Part shown: positions 39,228 to 47,645 of the stretch, in pieces
How positions within the stretch are numbered: position 1 is the stretch's first letter
How the letters are laid out: each line of letters begins with the position of its first letter
Source of the DNA: Microbacterium commune
Lineage (GTDB): Bacteria; Actinomycetota; Actinomycetes; Actinomycetales; Microbacteriaceae
Length of the DNA stretch: 64,000 bases
Direction: 5' to 3'
Assembly: GCF_014836945.1 (NCBI RefSeq)
Contig: NZ_JACSPX010000003.1
Location: 408,707 to 472,706, forward strand
Notes under the pieces: model-generated
The model's database searches: none
The model's input: only the letters and a program-made list of their open reading frames with translations
What the model was told of the DNA's origin: nothing
Position numbers and translations under genes: made by a program

Positions 39228-39586
39228 CGCTCGCCGGCCTCGCGGTCGCCCGGTCTCTCGATGATGGTGATGACGTCCGGATCCGCGCCGGTGGGTGCGG
39301 GGGCGGAGGCGCGTGGCGCTTCGAGCTGCGTGACCGGCGACTCGACGGTGCTGGAGGTGCTGTCGCTGCCCGCGTTCGCGTAGACGACGGCGATGTACGG
39401 GAGGAAGATCGCGGCGACGGCGAACGCCCACGTCCACCACCCGAGCGGCTGCACGAGCATCATGAGCAGGAAGCAGACCGTGCGGATGATCATCGTCAGC
39501 GCGTACCGGCGCACGCGGTGGTCCGCCTCGGCCTGCGGCGACTGCGGCAGGGAGGTGACAGCGGGGGCGCGGCGCTTCTCTTTCAC
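39224..39586 (-). CDS. DUF3099 domain-containing membrane protein
   Basis: A 120-aa protein with two adjacent hydrophobic segments (MIIRTVCFLLMMLVQ and WTWAFAVAAIFLPYIAVVYA) after a basic N-terminus, and a Ser/Pro/Ala-rich tail. The AEADHRVRRYALTMIIRTVCF region matches DUF3099, an actinobacterial family of unknown function. The GTG start has TAGGCT nine bases upstream, so a leader of about three bases is possible. It is the first gene of a three-gene coupled operon ending in SURF1. Confidence 0.85.
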   Translation of the reverse strand: MKEKRRAPAVTSLPQSPQAEADHRVRRYALTMIIRTVCFLLMMLVQPLGWWTWAFAVAAIFLPYIAVVYANAGSDSTSSTVESPVTQLEAPRASAPAPTGADPDVITIIERPGDREAGER

Positions 39587-39595
39587 GGTGCTTCC

Positions 39596-39601
39596 AGCCT
39601 A
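39596..39601 (-). promoter_or_regulatory. -10 element of the DUF3099-SURF1 operon
   Basis: Minus-strand TAGGCT lies nine bases before the GTG at 39586. Confidence 0.4.
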
Positions 39602-39660
39602 CGCCGCGCGCGGCATGCCGGACGCCGCTCGGCGGGCCGCGCGCGGCAGGACGTGATCGG

Positions 39661-39666
39661 TAGGAT
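39661..39666 (+). promoter_or_regulatory. -10 element of fabG-like gene
   Basis: TAGGAT predicts a start near 39673 and a 28-base leader that contains the CAGGAG Shine-Dalgarno. Confidence 0.4.
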
Positions 39667-39700
39667 GGCGTGCGATCCGATCCCCAGTCAGGAGCCCTAC

Positions 39701-40411
39701 ATGAGCGCTGAGCGCGTCGTCCTCGTCACCGGCGGAAACCGCGGCATCGGCCGTGCCATCGCCGAACGCTTCGTCCGCGACGGATACCGCGTCGCGGTCA
39801 CGGCACGCAGCGGCGAGGGCCCCGAGGGCACTCTGACCGTGCGTGCCGACGTCACCGACGCCGCCGACATCGACGCGGCGTTCACCGAGGTCGAGCAGCA
39901 GCTCGGACCGGTCGAGATCGTCGTCGCCAACGCCGGGATCACCAAGGACACCCTTCTGATGCGCATGAGCGAGGACGACTTCGACAGCGTCGTCGCGACC
40001 AACCTCGGCGGCACCTTCCGGGTCGTCAAGCGCGCGTCGAAGGGCATGCTGCGCGCGCGCTTCGGACGCGTCATCCTGATCTCCAGTGTCGTCGGCCTGT
40101 ACGGCTCGGCAGGGCAGGTCAACTACTCGGCGTCCAAGAGCGCGCTGGTCGGCTTCGCCCGCTCGCTCACCCGCGAGCTGGGCGGTCGCGGCATCACCGC
40201 GAACGTGGTCGCACCGGGGTTCATCGAAACCGACATGACGGCGGAGCTGCCCGAGGACACGCAGAAGCAGTACAAGGCGAGCATCCCCGCGGGCCGTTTC
40301 GCGACGCCGGACGAGGTGGCCGGTGCGGTCGTGTGGCTCGCGGGCGACGACGCGGCCTACATCTCGGGAGCCGTCATCCCGGTCGACGGCGGGCTCGGCA
40401 TGGGGCACTGA
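39701..40411 (+). CDS. fabG: 3-oxoacyl-ACP reductase FabG-type SDR
   Basis: A 236-aa classical short-chain dehydrogenase. The NADP-binding motif is VTGGNRGIGRAIAERF near residue 9. The catalytic Ser is in ILISSVVGLYGSAGQ near residue 130, with Tyr-x3-Lys in VNYSASKSALVGFARS near residue 144. APGFIETDMT follows. It resembles mycobacterial FabG1, which reduces 3-oxoacyl-ACP in fatty acid elongation, but no inhA follows here. Specificity therefore remains an inference. ATG 39701 has CAGGAG upstream. It converges on serB. Confidence 0.88.
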   Translation: MSAERVVLVTGGNRGIGRAIAERFVRDGYRVAVTARSGEGPEGTLTVRADVTDAADIDAAFTEVEQQLGPVEIVVANAGITKDTLLMRMSEDDFDSVVATNLGGTFRVVKRASKGMLRARFGRVILISSVVGLYGSAGQVNYSASKSALVGFARSLTRELGGRGITANVVAPGFIETDMTAELPEDTQKQYKASIPAGRFATPDEVAGAVVWLAGDDAAYISGAVIPVDGGLGMGH

Positions 40412-40444
40412 GCCCGGCCGGCGCGGACCGGGACAGGCGGCACC

Positions 40445-41080
40445 TCAGGGCAGCAGCGGGATGATCTCGGACAGATCCTGCGGTCCGACGACGAGCGACG
40501 CCGCCGCGCGCACGGCGGGCTTGGCGTTGAACGCGATCCCGAGCCCTGCCACGGCCATCATCGTGAGATCGTTCGCGCCGTCCCCGATCGCGATCGTCGC
40601 GTGCGGTGCGACGCCCAGTTCAGCGGCCCAGCTCTGCAGCGACGCCGCCTTCGCGTCGGCGTCGACGATCTCCCCGTCGACGGCGCCGGCGAGCACGTCG
40701 CCCTCGAGCAGAAGCCGGTTCGCCCGCCAGCGATCGACGCCCAGACCCGGTGCGATGTGGTCGAGGATCTCGTGGAACCCGCCGGAGACCACGCCGACGA
40801 CACCGCCGCGCTCATGCACCGCCGCGGTCAGCTCGTGCACGCCCTGCGTGGGCTCGATCCGGGCGCGCACGCGCTCGAAGGCGGCGGTGGGCACGCCGCG
40901 CAGCGCGTCGACGCGTGAACGCAGGCTCGTCGCGAAGTCCACCTCACCGCGCATCGCCGCCTCGGTGGCCGCCTGCACCTCGGCGCGGCGACCCGCCTCG
41001 TCGGCGAGGAGTTCGATCACCTCATTGCGGATGAGGGTGGAATCGGCATCGAGGACGACGAGGAATCGCGCAGCGGTCAC
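40445..41080 (-). CDS. serB: Phosphoserine phosphatase
   Basis: A 211-aa HAD-family phosphatase for the last step of serine synthesis. The nucleophile motif is LVVLDADSTLIRNEVIELLA near residue 8 (the Asp pair is D-x-D). Motif II is VVSGGFHEI near residue 98, and motif III is the Lys in ADAKAASLQ with IGDGANDLTMM near residue 166. It lacks the N-terminal ACT domains of the long actinobacterial SerB2. The GTG at 41080 is set by TACGCT six bases upstream. glgC follows 16 bp upstream on the same strand. Confidence 0.93.
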   Translation of the reverse strand: MTAARFLVVLDADSTLIRNEVIELLADEAGRRAEVQAATEAAMRGEVDFATSLRSRVDALRGVPTAAFERVRARIEPTQGVHELTAAVHERGGVVGVVSGGFHEILDHIAPGLGVDRWRANRLLLEGDVLAGAVDGEIVDADAKAASLQSWAAELGVAPHATIAIGDGANDLTMMAVAGLGIAFNAKPAVRAAASLVVGPQDLSEIIPLLP

Positions 41081-41086
41081 CCGTCG

Positions 41087-41092
41087 AGCGTA
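41087..41092 (-). promoter_or_regulatory. -10 element, leaderless promoter of serB
   Basis: Minus-strand TACGCT, six bases, then the serB GTG. It lies in the 16-bp gap after glgC. Confidence 0.45.
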
Positions 41093-41096
41093 GCGC

Positions 41097-42338
41097 TCAG
41101 CGGGTGACGCGCACGCCCTTGCCGACGACCGTGATGCCCGAGTCGGTCACCGTGAAGCCGCGTTCCAGGTCGCGTTCGCGGTCCACCCCGACCGTCGCGC
41201 CGTCCTCGAGGATGACGTTCTTGTCGAGGACCGCGCGACGCACGCGGGACCCGAGCCCCATGTGCACGTTGTCGAGGAGCACCGAGTCGGTGATCGTCGA
41301 GCCGCCCAGCGCGACGCCGCGCAGCCCGATCACGCTCCGCTCGATGTGCGTGCCCGAGAGCACCGAGCCCGCGGCGACGATCGAGTCGATCGCGTTGCCG
41401 ATCCTGCCGACCGCATCCCGCACGAACTTGGCCGGCGGCATGTTGACGTTCTGCGTGCGGATCGGCCAGTCGGTGTTGTACAGGTTGAAGATCGGCAGGG
41501 TCGAGATCAGGTCCATGTGGGCGTCGAAGTACGAGTCGATGGTCCCGACATCCCGCCAGTACGAGCGATCCCGCGGCGACGAGCCGGGCACATCGTTCTG
41601 CTTCATGTCGTAGTAGCCCGCCTCGCCGCGCTGCACGAAGTAGGGGATGATGTCGCCGCCCATGTCGTGCCCGGATGAGGTGGATTCGCCGTCCGCCTCC
41701 ACCGCGGCGACGAGCGCGTCGGCGTTGAAGACGTAGTTGCCCATGGAGACGAGCACCTCGTCGGGGGAGTCGGAAAGCCCGACCGGGTCGGCCGGCTTCT
41801 CGAGGAAGTCGCGGATGCGTCCGGTGTCGGGATCCGCGTCGATCACCCCGAACTGCGAGGCCAGCGCGATCGGCTGACGGATGCCGGCGACGGTGGCGGG
41901 CGCGCCGGACGCGATGTGCGCGTCGATCATCTGCTGGAAGTCCATGCGGTAGACGTGATCCGCGCCGATCACGACGACGATGTCCGGCTTCTCGTCGTTG
42001 ATGAGGTTGAGGCTCTGCAGGATCGCGTCGGCGGAGCCGGAGAACCAGCGCTTCCCGAGACGCTGCTGGGCAGGAACGGAGGTGACGTACGAGTCGAGCA
42101 GCGCCGACATCCGCCAGTTCTGCGAGACGTGCCGGTCGAGGCTGTGCGACTTGTACTGCGTCAGCACGACGACCTGCCGCAGGCCCGAGTTGATGAGGTT
42201 GGATATCGCGAAGTCGATCAGGCGGTACTGGCCGCCGAAGGGCACCGCAGGCTTGGCTCTGTCCGCGGTGAGGGGCATGAGGCGCTTGCCCTCACCGCCG
42301 GCGAGGATGATCCCGAAAACCTTCTTTGGAGCCGACAT
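41097..42338 (-). CDS. glgC: Glucose-1-phosphate adenylyltransferase
   Basis: A 413-aa enzyme making ADP-glucose, the activated donor for glycogen and alpha-glucans. The N-terminal nucleotide-binding motif is [36 protein letters not shown] near residue 100 and [13 protein letters not shown] near residue 124 are ADP-glucose pyrophosphorylase signatures. A C-terminal left-handed beta-helix carries the hexapeptide-like repeats and allosteric region. The ATG at 42338 has TATGGT six bases upstream. It is divergent from glgA with 46 bp between starts, the usual actinobacterial arrangement. Confidence 0.97.
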   Translation of the reverse strand: MSAPKKVFGIILAGGEGKRLMPLTADRAKPAVPFGGQYRLIDFAISNLINSGLRQVVVLTQYKSHSLDRHVSQNWRMSALLDSYVTSVPAQQRLGKRWFSGSADAILQSLNLINDEKPDIVVVIGADHVYRMDFQQMIDAHIASGAPATVAGIRQPIALASQFGVIDADPDTGRIRDFLEKPADPVGLSDSPDEVLVSMGNYVFNADALVAAVEADGESTSSGHDMGGDIIPYFVQRGEAGYYDMKQNDVPGSSPRDRSYWRDVGTIDSYFDAHMDLISTLPIFNLYNTDWPIRTQNVNMPPAKFVRDAVGRIGNAIDSIVAAGSVLSGTHIERSVIGLRGVALGGSTITDSVLLDNVHMGLGSRVRRAVLDKNVILEDGATVGVDRERDLERGFTVTDSGITVVGKGVRVTR

Positions 42339-42344
42339 GCGTCC

Positions 42345-42350
42345 ACCATA
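42345..42350 (-). promoter_or_regulatory. -10 element, leaderless promoter of glgC
   Basis: Minus-strand TATGGT, six bases, then the glgC ATG. Confidence 0.5.
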
Positions 42351-42384
42351 GAGCGCCCGACGACCGATGTACTACCGTGCAGAC

Positions 42385-43569
42385 ATGCGAGTCGACATCA
42401 TCACCAAGGAATATCCGCCGGAGATCTACGGCGGCGCCGGCGTGCATGTCGCCGAGCTCGTGGCGGCGCTGCGCAGCAGCATCGAGGTGCAGGTGCGCGC
42501 CTTCGGGGCCGAGCGCGCCGAGCCGGGCACGCACGCGTATCGGGTCCCGGCGGAGCTGGCCGCGGCGAATCCCGCGCTGCAGACCCTCGGCACGGATCTG
42601 GTCATGGTCGGCGACGTCGCCGGAGCCGACCTCGTGCACAGTCACACCTGGTACGCGAACTTCGCCGGCCATCTCGCGTCCCAGCTGCACGGCATCCCGC
42701 ACGTGCTCACCGCGCACAGCCTCGAGCCGCTGCGGCCGTGGAAGGCCGAACAGCTCGGCGGCGGCTACGCGGTCTCGAGTGGAATCGAGCGGCTCGCGTA
42801 CGAGAACGCCGCCGCGATCGTCGCCGTCAGCGACGGCATGCGCCAGGACATCCTGCGCAGCTACCCGCAGGTCGACCCGCAGCGTGTGCGCGTGATCCAC
42901 AACGGCATCGACGTCGAGCGCTGGCGCCCGGTCGAGAACCCCGAGTTCCTGGCGAGCATCGGGATGGATCCGTCTCGCCCGTCGGTGGTCTTCGTCGGAC
43001 GCATCACCAGGCAGAAGGGGCTGCCGTATCTGCTGCGCGCCGCCCGGCTGCTGCCGCCGGACGTGCAGCTCGTGCTGTGCGCCGGCGCTCCCGACACCCC
43101 CGAGATCATGGCGGAGGTGCAGGAGGGCGTCCGCCTGCTGCAGCAGACGCGCAAGGGGGTCATCTGGATCGAGCGGATGCTGCCGCGCGACGAGCTGTCG
43201 GCGATCCTCGCCGCCGCCACCACGTTCGTGTGCCCCTCGGTGTACGAGCCGCTGGGCATCGTCAACCTCGAGGCGATGGCGTGCGGCGCCGCGGTGGTCG
43301 GCACCGCGACGGGTGGTATCCCCGAGGTCGTCGACGACGGGGTGACGGGGCGGCTGGTGCCGATCGAGCAGCTGCAGGACGGCACCGGGACTCCCGTGGA
43401 TCCCGAGCGCTACGTCTCGGATCTCGCCGCCGCGCTCACCGAGGTCACGGGCGACCCCGCACGGGCGCGACAGTACGGCGAGGCCGGAAGGGAGCGAGCC
43501 CGCAGCCAGTTCAGCTGGGGCGCGATCGCCGACACCACGCGCGCGCTCTACGAGGAGCTGACCGCCTGA
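42385..43569 (+). CDS. glgA: Glycogen synthase / ADP-glucose glucosyltransferase (GT4)
   Basis: A 394-aa GT-B glycosyltransferase, shorter than classical GT5 GlgA. The N-terminal loop is TKEYPPEIYGGAGVHVAEL, and the donor-site Glu motif is VYEPLGIVNLEAMACGAAVV near residue 290. Mycobacterial homologues (Rv1212c type) transfer glucose from ADP-glucose, including to glucose-1-phosphate to make maltose-1-phosphate for GlgE, so either a glycogen synthase or a GlgM role is possible. ATG 42385 is favoured over an ATG 18 bases upstream because homologues begin MRVD. No good Shine-Dalgarno is present. Confidence 0.92.
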   Translation: MRVDIITKEYPPEIYGGAGVHVAELVAALRSSIEVQVRAFGAERAEPGTHAYRVPAELAAANPALQTLGTDLVMVGDVAGADLVHSHTWYANFAGHLASQLHGIPHVLTAHSLEPLRPWKAEQLGGGYAVSSGIERLAYENAAAIVAVSDGMRQDILRSYPQVDPQRVRVIHNGIDVERWRPVENPEFLASIGMDPSRPSVVFVGRITRQKGLPYLLRAARLLPPDVQLVLCAGAPDTPEIMAEVQEGVRLLQQTRKGVIWIERMLPRDELSAILAAATTFVCPSVYEPLGIVNLEAMACGAAVVGTATGGIPEVVDDGVTGRLVPIEQLQDGTGTPVDPERYVSDLAAALTEVTGDPARARQYGEAGRERARSQFSWGAIADTTRALYEELTA

Positions 43570-43574
43570 GCCGA

Positions 43575-43580
43575 TAGGCT
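43575..43580 (+). promoter_or_regulatory. -10 element, leaderless promoter of ABC ATPase gene
   Basis: TAGGCT, six bases, then the ATG at 43587, in the 17-bp gap after glgA. Confidence 0.5.
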
Positions 43581-43586
43581 GACCTC

Positions 43587-44369
43587 ATGTCGAGCGCTCT
43601 GGATCTCACCGATGTCGTCGTGCGTCGCGAAGGCCGCAACATCGTCGATCGGGTGACCTGGTCGGTATCCGAGGATCAGCGCTGGGTGGTGCTCGGGCCC
43701 AACGGCGCCGGCAAGACGACGCTGCTGCAGCTCGCCGACACCCTCATGCACCCGACGTCGGGCACGGTGACCGTGCTCGGCGAGACCCTCGGACGCACCG
43801 ACGTGTTCGAGCTGCGGCCGCGGATCGGCTTCGCCTCGTCCGCCATGGCCCGCCGCATTCCGCGCGACGAGACCGTGCTCAACGCGGTCATGACCGCCGC
43901 GTTCAGCGTGATGGGTCGCTGGAACGAGGACTACGAGGCCATCGATGAGCGGCGCGCGCGGCGTGTGCTCGCCGACTGGCGCCTGGAGCACCTCGCGGAG
44001 CGCCTGTTCGGAACGCTCAGCGACGGCGAGCAGAAGCGCGTGCAGATCGCCCGCGCGGTGATGACCGATCCGGAGCTGCTGCTGCTCGACGAGCCCACGG
44101 CGAGCCTCGACCTCGGCGCCCGCGAGGAGCTGCTGCAGCTGCTCGGCGGGTACGCCGCATCGCCGACCACCCCGGCGATGGTCATGGTGACCCACCACGT
44201 CGAGGAGATCCCGGTGGGCTTCACACACGTGCTGCTGCTGCGTGACGGCGCTGTCGTCGCCGGCGGGCCGATCGCCGAGACGCTGACGGCGGAAGCGCTC
44301 ACCGAGGCGTTCGGCATGCCGATCGTGCTCACGCAGGACGGCGGCCGCTACGCCGCACGCTCCGCCTGA
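43587..44369 (+). CDS. ABC transporter ATP-binding protein (ModF/YlmA-like), no permease
   Basis: A 260-aa single ATPase domain. Walker A is GPNGAGKTT near residue 37, the signature [16 protein letters not shown] near residue 141 and Walker [13 protein letters not shown] near residue 165. [21 protein letters not shown] follows. The LSDGEQ signature and EEIPVGFTH segment match YlmA-type ATPases that are encoded alone. The substrate and partner are unknown. It may not be a transporter subunit at all. Confidence 0.86.
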   Translation: MSSALDLTDVVVRREGRNIVDRVTWSVSEDQRWVVLGPNGAGKTTLLQLADTLMHPTSGTVTVLGETLGRTDVFELRPRIGFASSAMARRIPRDETVLNAVMTAAFSVMGRWNEDYEAIDERRARRVLADWRLEHLAERLFGTLSDGEQKRVQIARAVMTDPELLLLDEPTASLDLGAREELLQLLGGYAASPTTPAMVMVTHHVEEIPVGFTHVLLLRDGAVVAGGPIAETLTAEALTEAFGMPIVLTQDGGRYAARSA

Positions 44370-44455
44370 GTGGTGCTAAAGTAGATCCTTGGTGCGATAG
44401 CACCACAGACTTCCCTCGACTCTGGCAGAATCCAGGGCACCACGTAAGGAACCCC
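44370..44455 (+). promoter_or_regulatory. Structured leader of rpmE2
   Basis: TAAAGT at 44376-44381 is a possible -10. A tight hairpin TGGTGC-GATA-GCACCA follows, and CTGG/CCAG forms a second stem near 44422-44435. GCACCAC occurs twice (44400-44406 and 44437-44443), the second next to the Shine-Dalgarno TAAGGA. The upstream GGTGC can therefore pair with either. L31 autoregulatory leaders are described in actinobacteria; a match is not verified here. Confidence 0.4.
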
Positions 44456-44713
44456 ATGAAGACTGACATCCACCCCGACTACCGCGCGGTCGTTTTCCGT
44501 GACCTCGGCTCGGGAGAGACCTTCCTCACCCGCTCCACCGTCACGAGCGACAAGACCATCGAGCTGGACGGTGTGGAGTACCCCGTCATCGATGTCGAGA
44601 TCTCGTCGGCTTCGCACCCGTTCTACACGGGCAAGCAGCGCATCATGGACTCGGCCGGTCGTGTCGAGCGGTTCAACCAGCGCTTCAAGAACTTCGGCGG
44701 CTCCGCCAAGTAA
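44456..44713 (+). CDS. rpmE2: Ribosomal protein bL31 type B
   Basis: An 85-aa large-subunit protein. It begins [20 protein letters not shown] and has the longer type B form without any Cys, hence the zinc-free (C-minus) paralogue. In many bacteria type B L31 is repressed by Zur and replaces the zinc-binding form under zinc limitation. I see no Zur box here, and it may be the only L31. ATG 44456 follows TAAGGAACCCC. A strong terminator stands 10 bp after the stop. Confidence 0.96.
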   Translation: MKTDIHPDYRAVVFRDLGSGETFLTRSTVTSDKTIELDGVEYPVIDVEISSASHPFYTGKQRIMDSAGRVERFNQRFKNFGGSAK

Positions 44714-44723
44714 GCAGCCGCAG

Positions 44724-44751
44724 CGAAGGCCCCGCCCCGGCGGGGCCTTCG
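44724..44751. terminator. Terminator between rpmE2 and exonuclease gene
   Basis: A 12-bp perfect stem CGAAGGCCCCGC with GCGGGGCCTTCG around a CCCG loop. It lies close to rpmE2 and could also serve the convergent exonuclease gene. Confidence 0.8.
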
Positions 44752-44824
44752 TCGTACCCGGGCTCCGCGATCGGGCACCTGGCCTCATCGCATCCGGCCC
44801 CTCGCATCCGGCGTGCCGGCGCCC

Positions 44825-45532
44825 TCAGCCTCGAACCGGCCACGAGCCGTCGAGACGCTGCTCGGGGTCGATCCGCCCGATCCCGATGAAGTACTCCGTG
44901 AGGCTCGCCGCCTGGTCCCGTGCCCACCCGATCTGCCTGGTGTGCAGGTCGGCTGCCGAGCGGGGCAGCGAGAACCGGCGGGCGAGGGCGAGCGCCACCC
45001 GCCCCGCGGCCACGGCATCCGCCGACGCCTCATGCGCGTCATCCAGAGGCACCGCGTAGTGATCGGCGACGACGGTGAGCGTGCGCTTGCCGCGACGGTA
45101 TCGGTCGAACGCCTTGTCGAGGACCAGCGGGTCGATGACCGGCGACGGGCTGATCAGCTCGGGGATCCCGTGGCGGCGCGCCTCGTGCGCGAGGAGCGAG
45201 AAGTCGTACGAGGCGTTGTACGCGACGATCGGCAGACCCTGCGCGAACAGTGCGCGAAGGGCATGCACGATCTCGGCCACCACCTCACGCGCCGGTCTAC
45301 CGTCGGCCCTGGCCTGCTCGGTGCTGATCCCGTGGACGGCCGCCGCGCCGTCGGGGATGGGCACTCCCGGATCGGCCAGCCAGTCACGGGCGGCGAGCTC
45401 CCTGCCGTGCCGATCGAGCACCCCGACGTGCGCGGTGACGATGCGATCCTGCGCCACATCGACGCCGGTCGTCTCGAGATCGAACACGCCCACGCGGGTG
45501 AGCCAGGCCGTAGCATCGAGCGGGAAGGTCAT
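44825..45532 (-). CDS. 3'-5' exonuclease (DnaQ/DEDDh fold)
   Basis: A 235-aa DEDDh exonuclease. ExoI is VGVFDLETTGVDVAQDRIV near residue 14, ExoII lies around IVAYNASYDFSLLAHEA near residue 101, and ExoIII is the HEASADAVAAGRVAL His-Asp pair near residue 167. It resembles a free-standing DNA polymerase III epsilon-like proofreading or RNase T-like enzyme. There is no polymerase fusion or GIY-YIG domain. The ATG at 45532 has TATGGT six bases upstream. The exact substrate is unknown. Confidence 0.9.
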   Translation of the reverse strand: MTFPLDATAWLTRVGVFDLETTGVDVAQDRIVTAHVGVLDRHGRELAARDWLADPGVPIPDGAAAVHGISTEQARADGRPAREVVAEIVHALRALFAQGLPIVAYNASYDFSLLAHEARRHGIPELISPSPVIDPLVLDKAFDRYRRGKRTLTVVADHYAVPLDDAHEASADAVAAGRVALALARRFSLPRSAADLHTRQIGWARDQAASLTEYFIGIGRIDPEQRLDGSWPVRG

Positions 45533-45538
45533 GCCGAC

Positions 45539-45544
45539 ACCATA
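45539..45544 (-). promoter_or_regulatory. -10 element, leaderless promoter of exonuclease gene
   Basis: Minus-strand TATGGT, six bases, then the ATG at 45532. Confidence 0.5.
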
Positions 45545-45593
45545 GGAGGGGGCGCCGACACGGCCCGACTCCGCACCGACGGCCCGGGATCAC

Positions 45594-45599
45594 TACGCT
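45594..45599 (+). promoter_or_regulatory. -10 element, leaderless promoter of LysE gene
   Basis: TACGCT, six bases (which include an in-frame GTG), then the GTG at 45606. Confidence 0.45.
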
Positions 45600-45605
45600 G
45601 TGCTG

Positions 45606-46229
45606 GTGACCTGGACGGTATGGCTCTCTCTGTTGGCCGCATGCGTGGTGATCAGCTTCACACCCGGGGCCGGGGCGATCAACACGATGAGCAACGCCCT
45701 CGTGCAGGGCTGGCGCCGTTCGCTGTGGGGCGTGCTCGGCCAGCAGGCCGCTCTCATCGTGCACGTGGTCATCGTCGCGGCGGGGGTGGGCCTGGTCGTC
45801 TCGCGATCGCCGCTGCTCTTCGAGATCATCAGGTACGCCGGCGCCGCCTACCTGATCTATCTCGGCATCCGCCTCCTCCTGGCGCCGCCGCAGCCGCAGG
45901 GCGTCGACACGACCATCTCGGCGCGCGAGGGCGCCTGGTCGATCTTCCGGCGGGGATTCTGGGTGAACCTGCTCAACCCGAAGGCGATCGTGTTCTTCCT
46001 CGCGTTCGTGCCGCAGTTCGTCCGGTTGGACCGCGATCCGCTGCCGCAGTACCTGGTGCTCGTCGGCACCGTGATCGTCGTGGACATCCTGGTGATGTGG
46101 TTCTTCTTCGCCGCCGCCGCCAAATCGTTCCGGCGGTTCACGACCCACGCCCGCGGTCAGCGCGTCCTGAACTCGGTCTTCGGCGCCCTCTTCATCGCCG
46201 TCGCCGCCCTGCTGCTGTTCCTGCACTGA
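45606..46229 (+). CDS. LysE family amino acid exporter
   Basis: A 207-aa membrane protein with five to six helices. ISFTPGAGAINTMSNALVQG near residue 15 carries the LysE/RhtB signature, and FWVNLLNPKAIVFFLAFVPQF near residue 119 is the second conserved region. Family members export lysine, arginine, homoserine or threonine; the substrate cannot be told here. I start at GTG 45606 from the -10/N6 rule. The GTG two codons earlier would sit inside the promoter spacing. Confidence 0.9.
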   Translation: MTWTVWLSLLAACVVISFTPGAGAINTMSNALVQGWRRSLWGVLGQQAALIVHVVIVAAGVGLVVSRSPLLFEIIRYAGAAYLIYLGIRLLLAPPQPQGVDTTISAREGAWSIFRRGFWVNLLNPKAIVFFLAFVPQFVRLDRDPLPQYLVLVGTVIVVDILVMWFFFAAAAKSFRRFTTHARGQRVLNSVFGALFIAVAALLLFLH

Positions 46230-46374
46230 CGACCCACCTGCTCGCGCGGTCTTCCTGCACCGGTCGCGTCGGCGGCCGGTTGTCCACCGCCGCCGCGATA
46301 CCGACTCCGTGCGACCCGCGGCGGCATGCACTCTGGTCGAACCCGGGCTGGTCCCGGCAACGAAGGAGCACGCT

Positions 46375-46908
46375 ATGAGCATCACCAACGACGTCCTGAC
46401 CATCGCCGGGAACATCGGCAACGACCCGACCGGCAACGAGACCCGAAGCGGCAAGGCGGTGATCAACTTCCGCGTCGCCACCTCGTCCGGGTACTTCGAT
46501 CAGCGCACCGGCGCCTGGGTCGACGGGGTCACCAACTGGTATGCGGTTTCGGCGTTCGGCAAGCTCGCCGAGCACGCGAAGGCGTCGCTGCACCGCGGCG
46601 ACCCCGTCATCGTCGTCGGGCGTCTGCGCCAGAAGGAGTGGGAGGCGAACGGCAAGAAGGGCATCGACATCGAGCTCACCGCCGACGCGATCGGCCACGA
46701 CCTGCGGCGCGGTACGAGCGCGTTCGTGCGCCGCCCGCGTCCGGAGCAGGCCAGCGTGCCGCCCGCCGGCGACGACGCACCGGCGTTCGACGAGCCCACC
46801 GCGGCGGATCATGAGGCGTGGGCAGACGCCGGGCTGCGTCCGGCCGGTGGGCCGGATTCCGACGACCCCGCGGGGGAGTCCCGCGATGACGCTCTGACCT
46901 TCGCGTGA
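46375..46908 (+). CDS. ssb: Single-stranded DNA-binding protein
   Basis: A 177-aa OB-fold protein. It begins MSITNDVLTIAGNIGNDPTG, with WYAVSAFGKLAEHAKASLHRGDPVIV near residues 59-84, and a disordered Pro/Asp-rich tail. The C-terminus ends DDALTFA instead of the usual acidic tip DDDIPF that binds partner proteins. This looks like a secondary SSB rather than the replicative one, which lies beside rpsF and rplI in most bacteria. ATG 46375 has GAAGGAG seven bases upstream. Confidence 0.88.
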   Translation: MSITNDVLTIAGNIGNDPTGNETRSGKAVINFRVATSSGYFDQRTGAWVDGVTNWYAVSAFGKLAEHAKASLHRGDPVIVVGRLRQKEWEANGKKGIDIELTADAIGHDLRRGTSAFVRRPRPEQASVPPAGDDAPAFDEPTAADHEAWADAGLRPAGGPDSDDPAGESRDDALTFA

Positions 46909-46942
46909 TGCCCGACGCGGCGGGGACGCAGAACCGAGCGCC

Positions 46943-46948
46943 TAGACT
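46943..46948 (+). promoter_or_regulatory. -10 element, leaderless promoter of lipoprotein gene
   Basis: TAGACT, six bases, then the GTG at 46955. Confidence 0.5.
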
Positions 46949-46954
46949 CGAGGC

Positions 46955-47458
46955 GTGCACCACAGGTCCTCCGTCCCCGCCCGGCGGTCGGCGCGATCAT
47001 GCTCTCTGCTGGTCAGCGCGGGGGCGCTCGCGCTCGCGCTGACGGCCTGTGCTCCGACGGCTGCTCCTGTCACGCCCCCCGTCTCACCGTCGCCTGCGCC
47101 TGCGGCCGCCAAGAGCGCCCCCGCACCGTCTGCCTCGCCGACGGGTGCGGATGCCGCTCTCGCCGCCTTCACGGAGGTCACCGCCCGCGTGTGGGCATCG
47201 GACTCGCGGCTGCAGGGCCGTGCCTACGTCGACGCCCTCGAGCACGCCGGCTTCGCGAAGGACGCGATGCAGGTGACCGCCGATCGGAGCACGGTCGGCA
47301 ACCCCGCGGAGAGCCTGCAGTTCTCGGTCGCGTGGAGCGACACGCAGTGCCTCGTCGGTCAGGTCGGCCCGTCGACCGGCGAGCCCGTCACGGCGGTGCT
47401 TCCTCGACTGGCTGACGGAGCCTGTCTCGTGGGCGGCACCAGGCCCATCGACTGGTGA
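46955..47458 (+). CDS. Putative lipoprotein, DUF6993-like
   Basis: A 167-aa secreted protein. Basic residues precede a hydrophobic stretch (LLVSAGALALALTAC), with Cys32 in LTAC as a lipobox, so membrane-anchored export is likely. A Pro/Ala-rich linker covers residues ~33-60. The C-terminal domain contains YVDALEHAGFAKDAMQVTAD, then STVGNPAESLQFSV and a final LVGGTRPIDW with two Cys that could form a disulfide. I recall this domain as DUF6993 of Microbacteriaceae but cannot verify it. The function is unknown. The start comes from TAGACT-N6-GTG. Confidence 0.82.
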   Translation: MHHRSSVPARRSARSCSLLVSAGALALALTACAPTAAPVTPPVSPSPAPAAAKSAPAPSASPTGADAALAAFTEVTARVWASDSRLQGRAYVDALEHAGFAKDAMQVTADRSTVGNPAESLQFSVAWSDTQCLVGQVGPSTGEPVTAVLPRLADGACLVGGTRPIDW

Positions 47459-47645
47459 CCCGTCGTCGGAGTCGACCGCACGGCGCCTGAGCGCTGCCGC
47501 GCGCGTCGACCGGTAGGCTGGGAAGCCGAGCCGACCAGAGGGGCAGCCCCCGTGTTCGGCCGCACACACTTCGCGCATCCGGACCCGGCATGCGCTGCGC
47601 CGATCACGGGCGCTGAGACAGATCCTCCAGAGGAGCGGTGAAGGT

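Noticed and set aside
40411..40445. Terminator between fabG and serB
   Set aside because: CCCGG/CCGGG and CTGAG/CTCAG can pair, but stems are short and interrupted.
44370..44406. Zur box upstream of rpmE2
   Set aside because: The 9-bp inverted repeat GTGGTGCTA/TAGCACCAC has a 19-base centre and does not resemble the AT-rich Zur palindrome.
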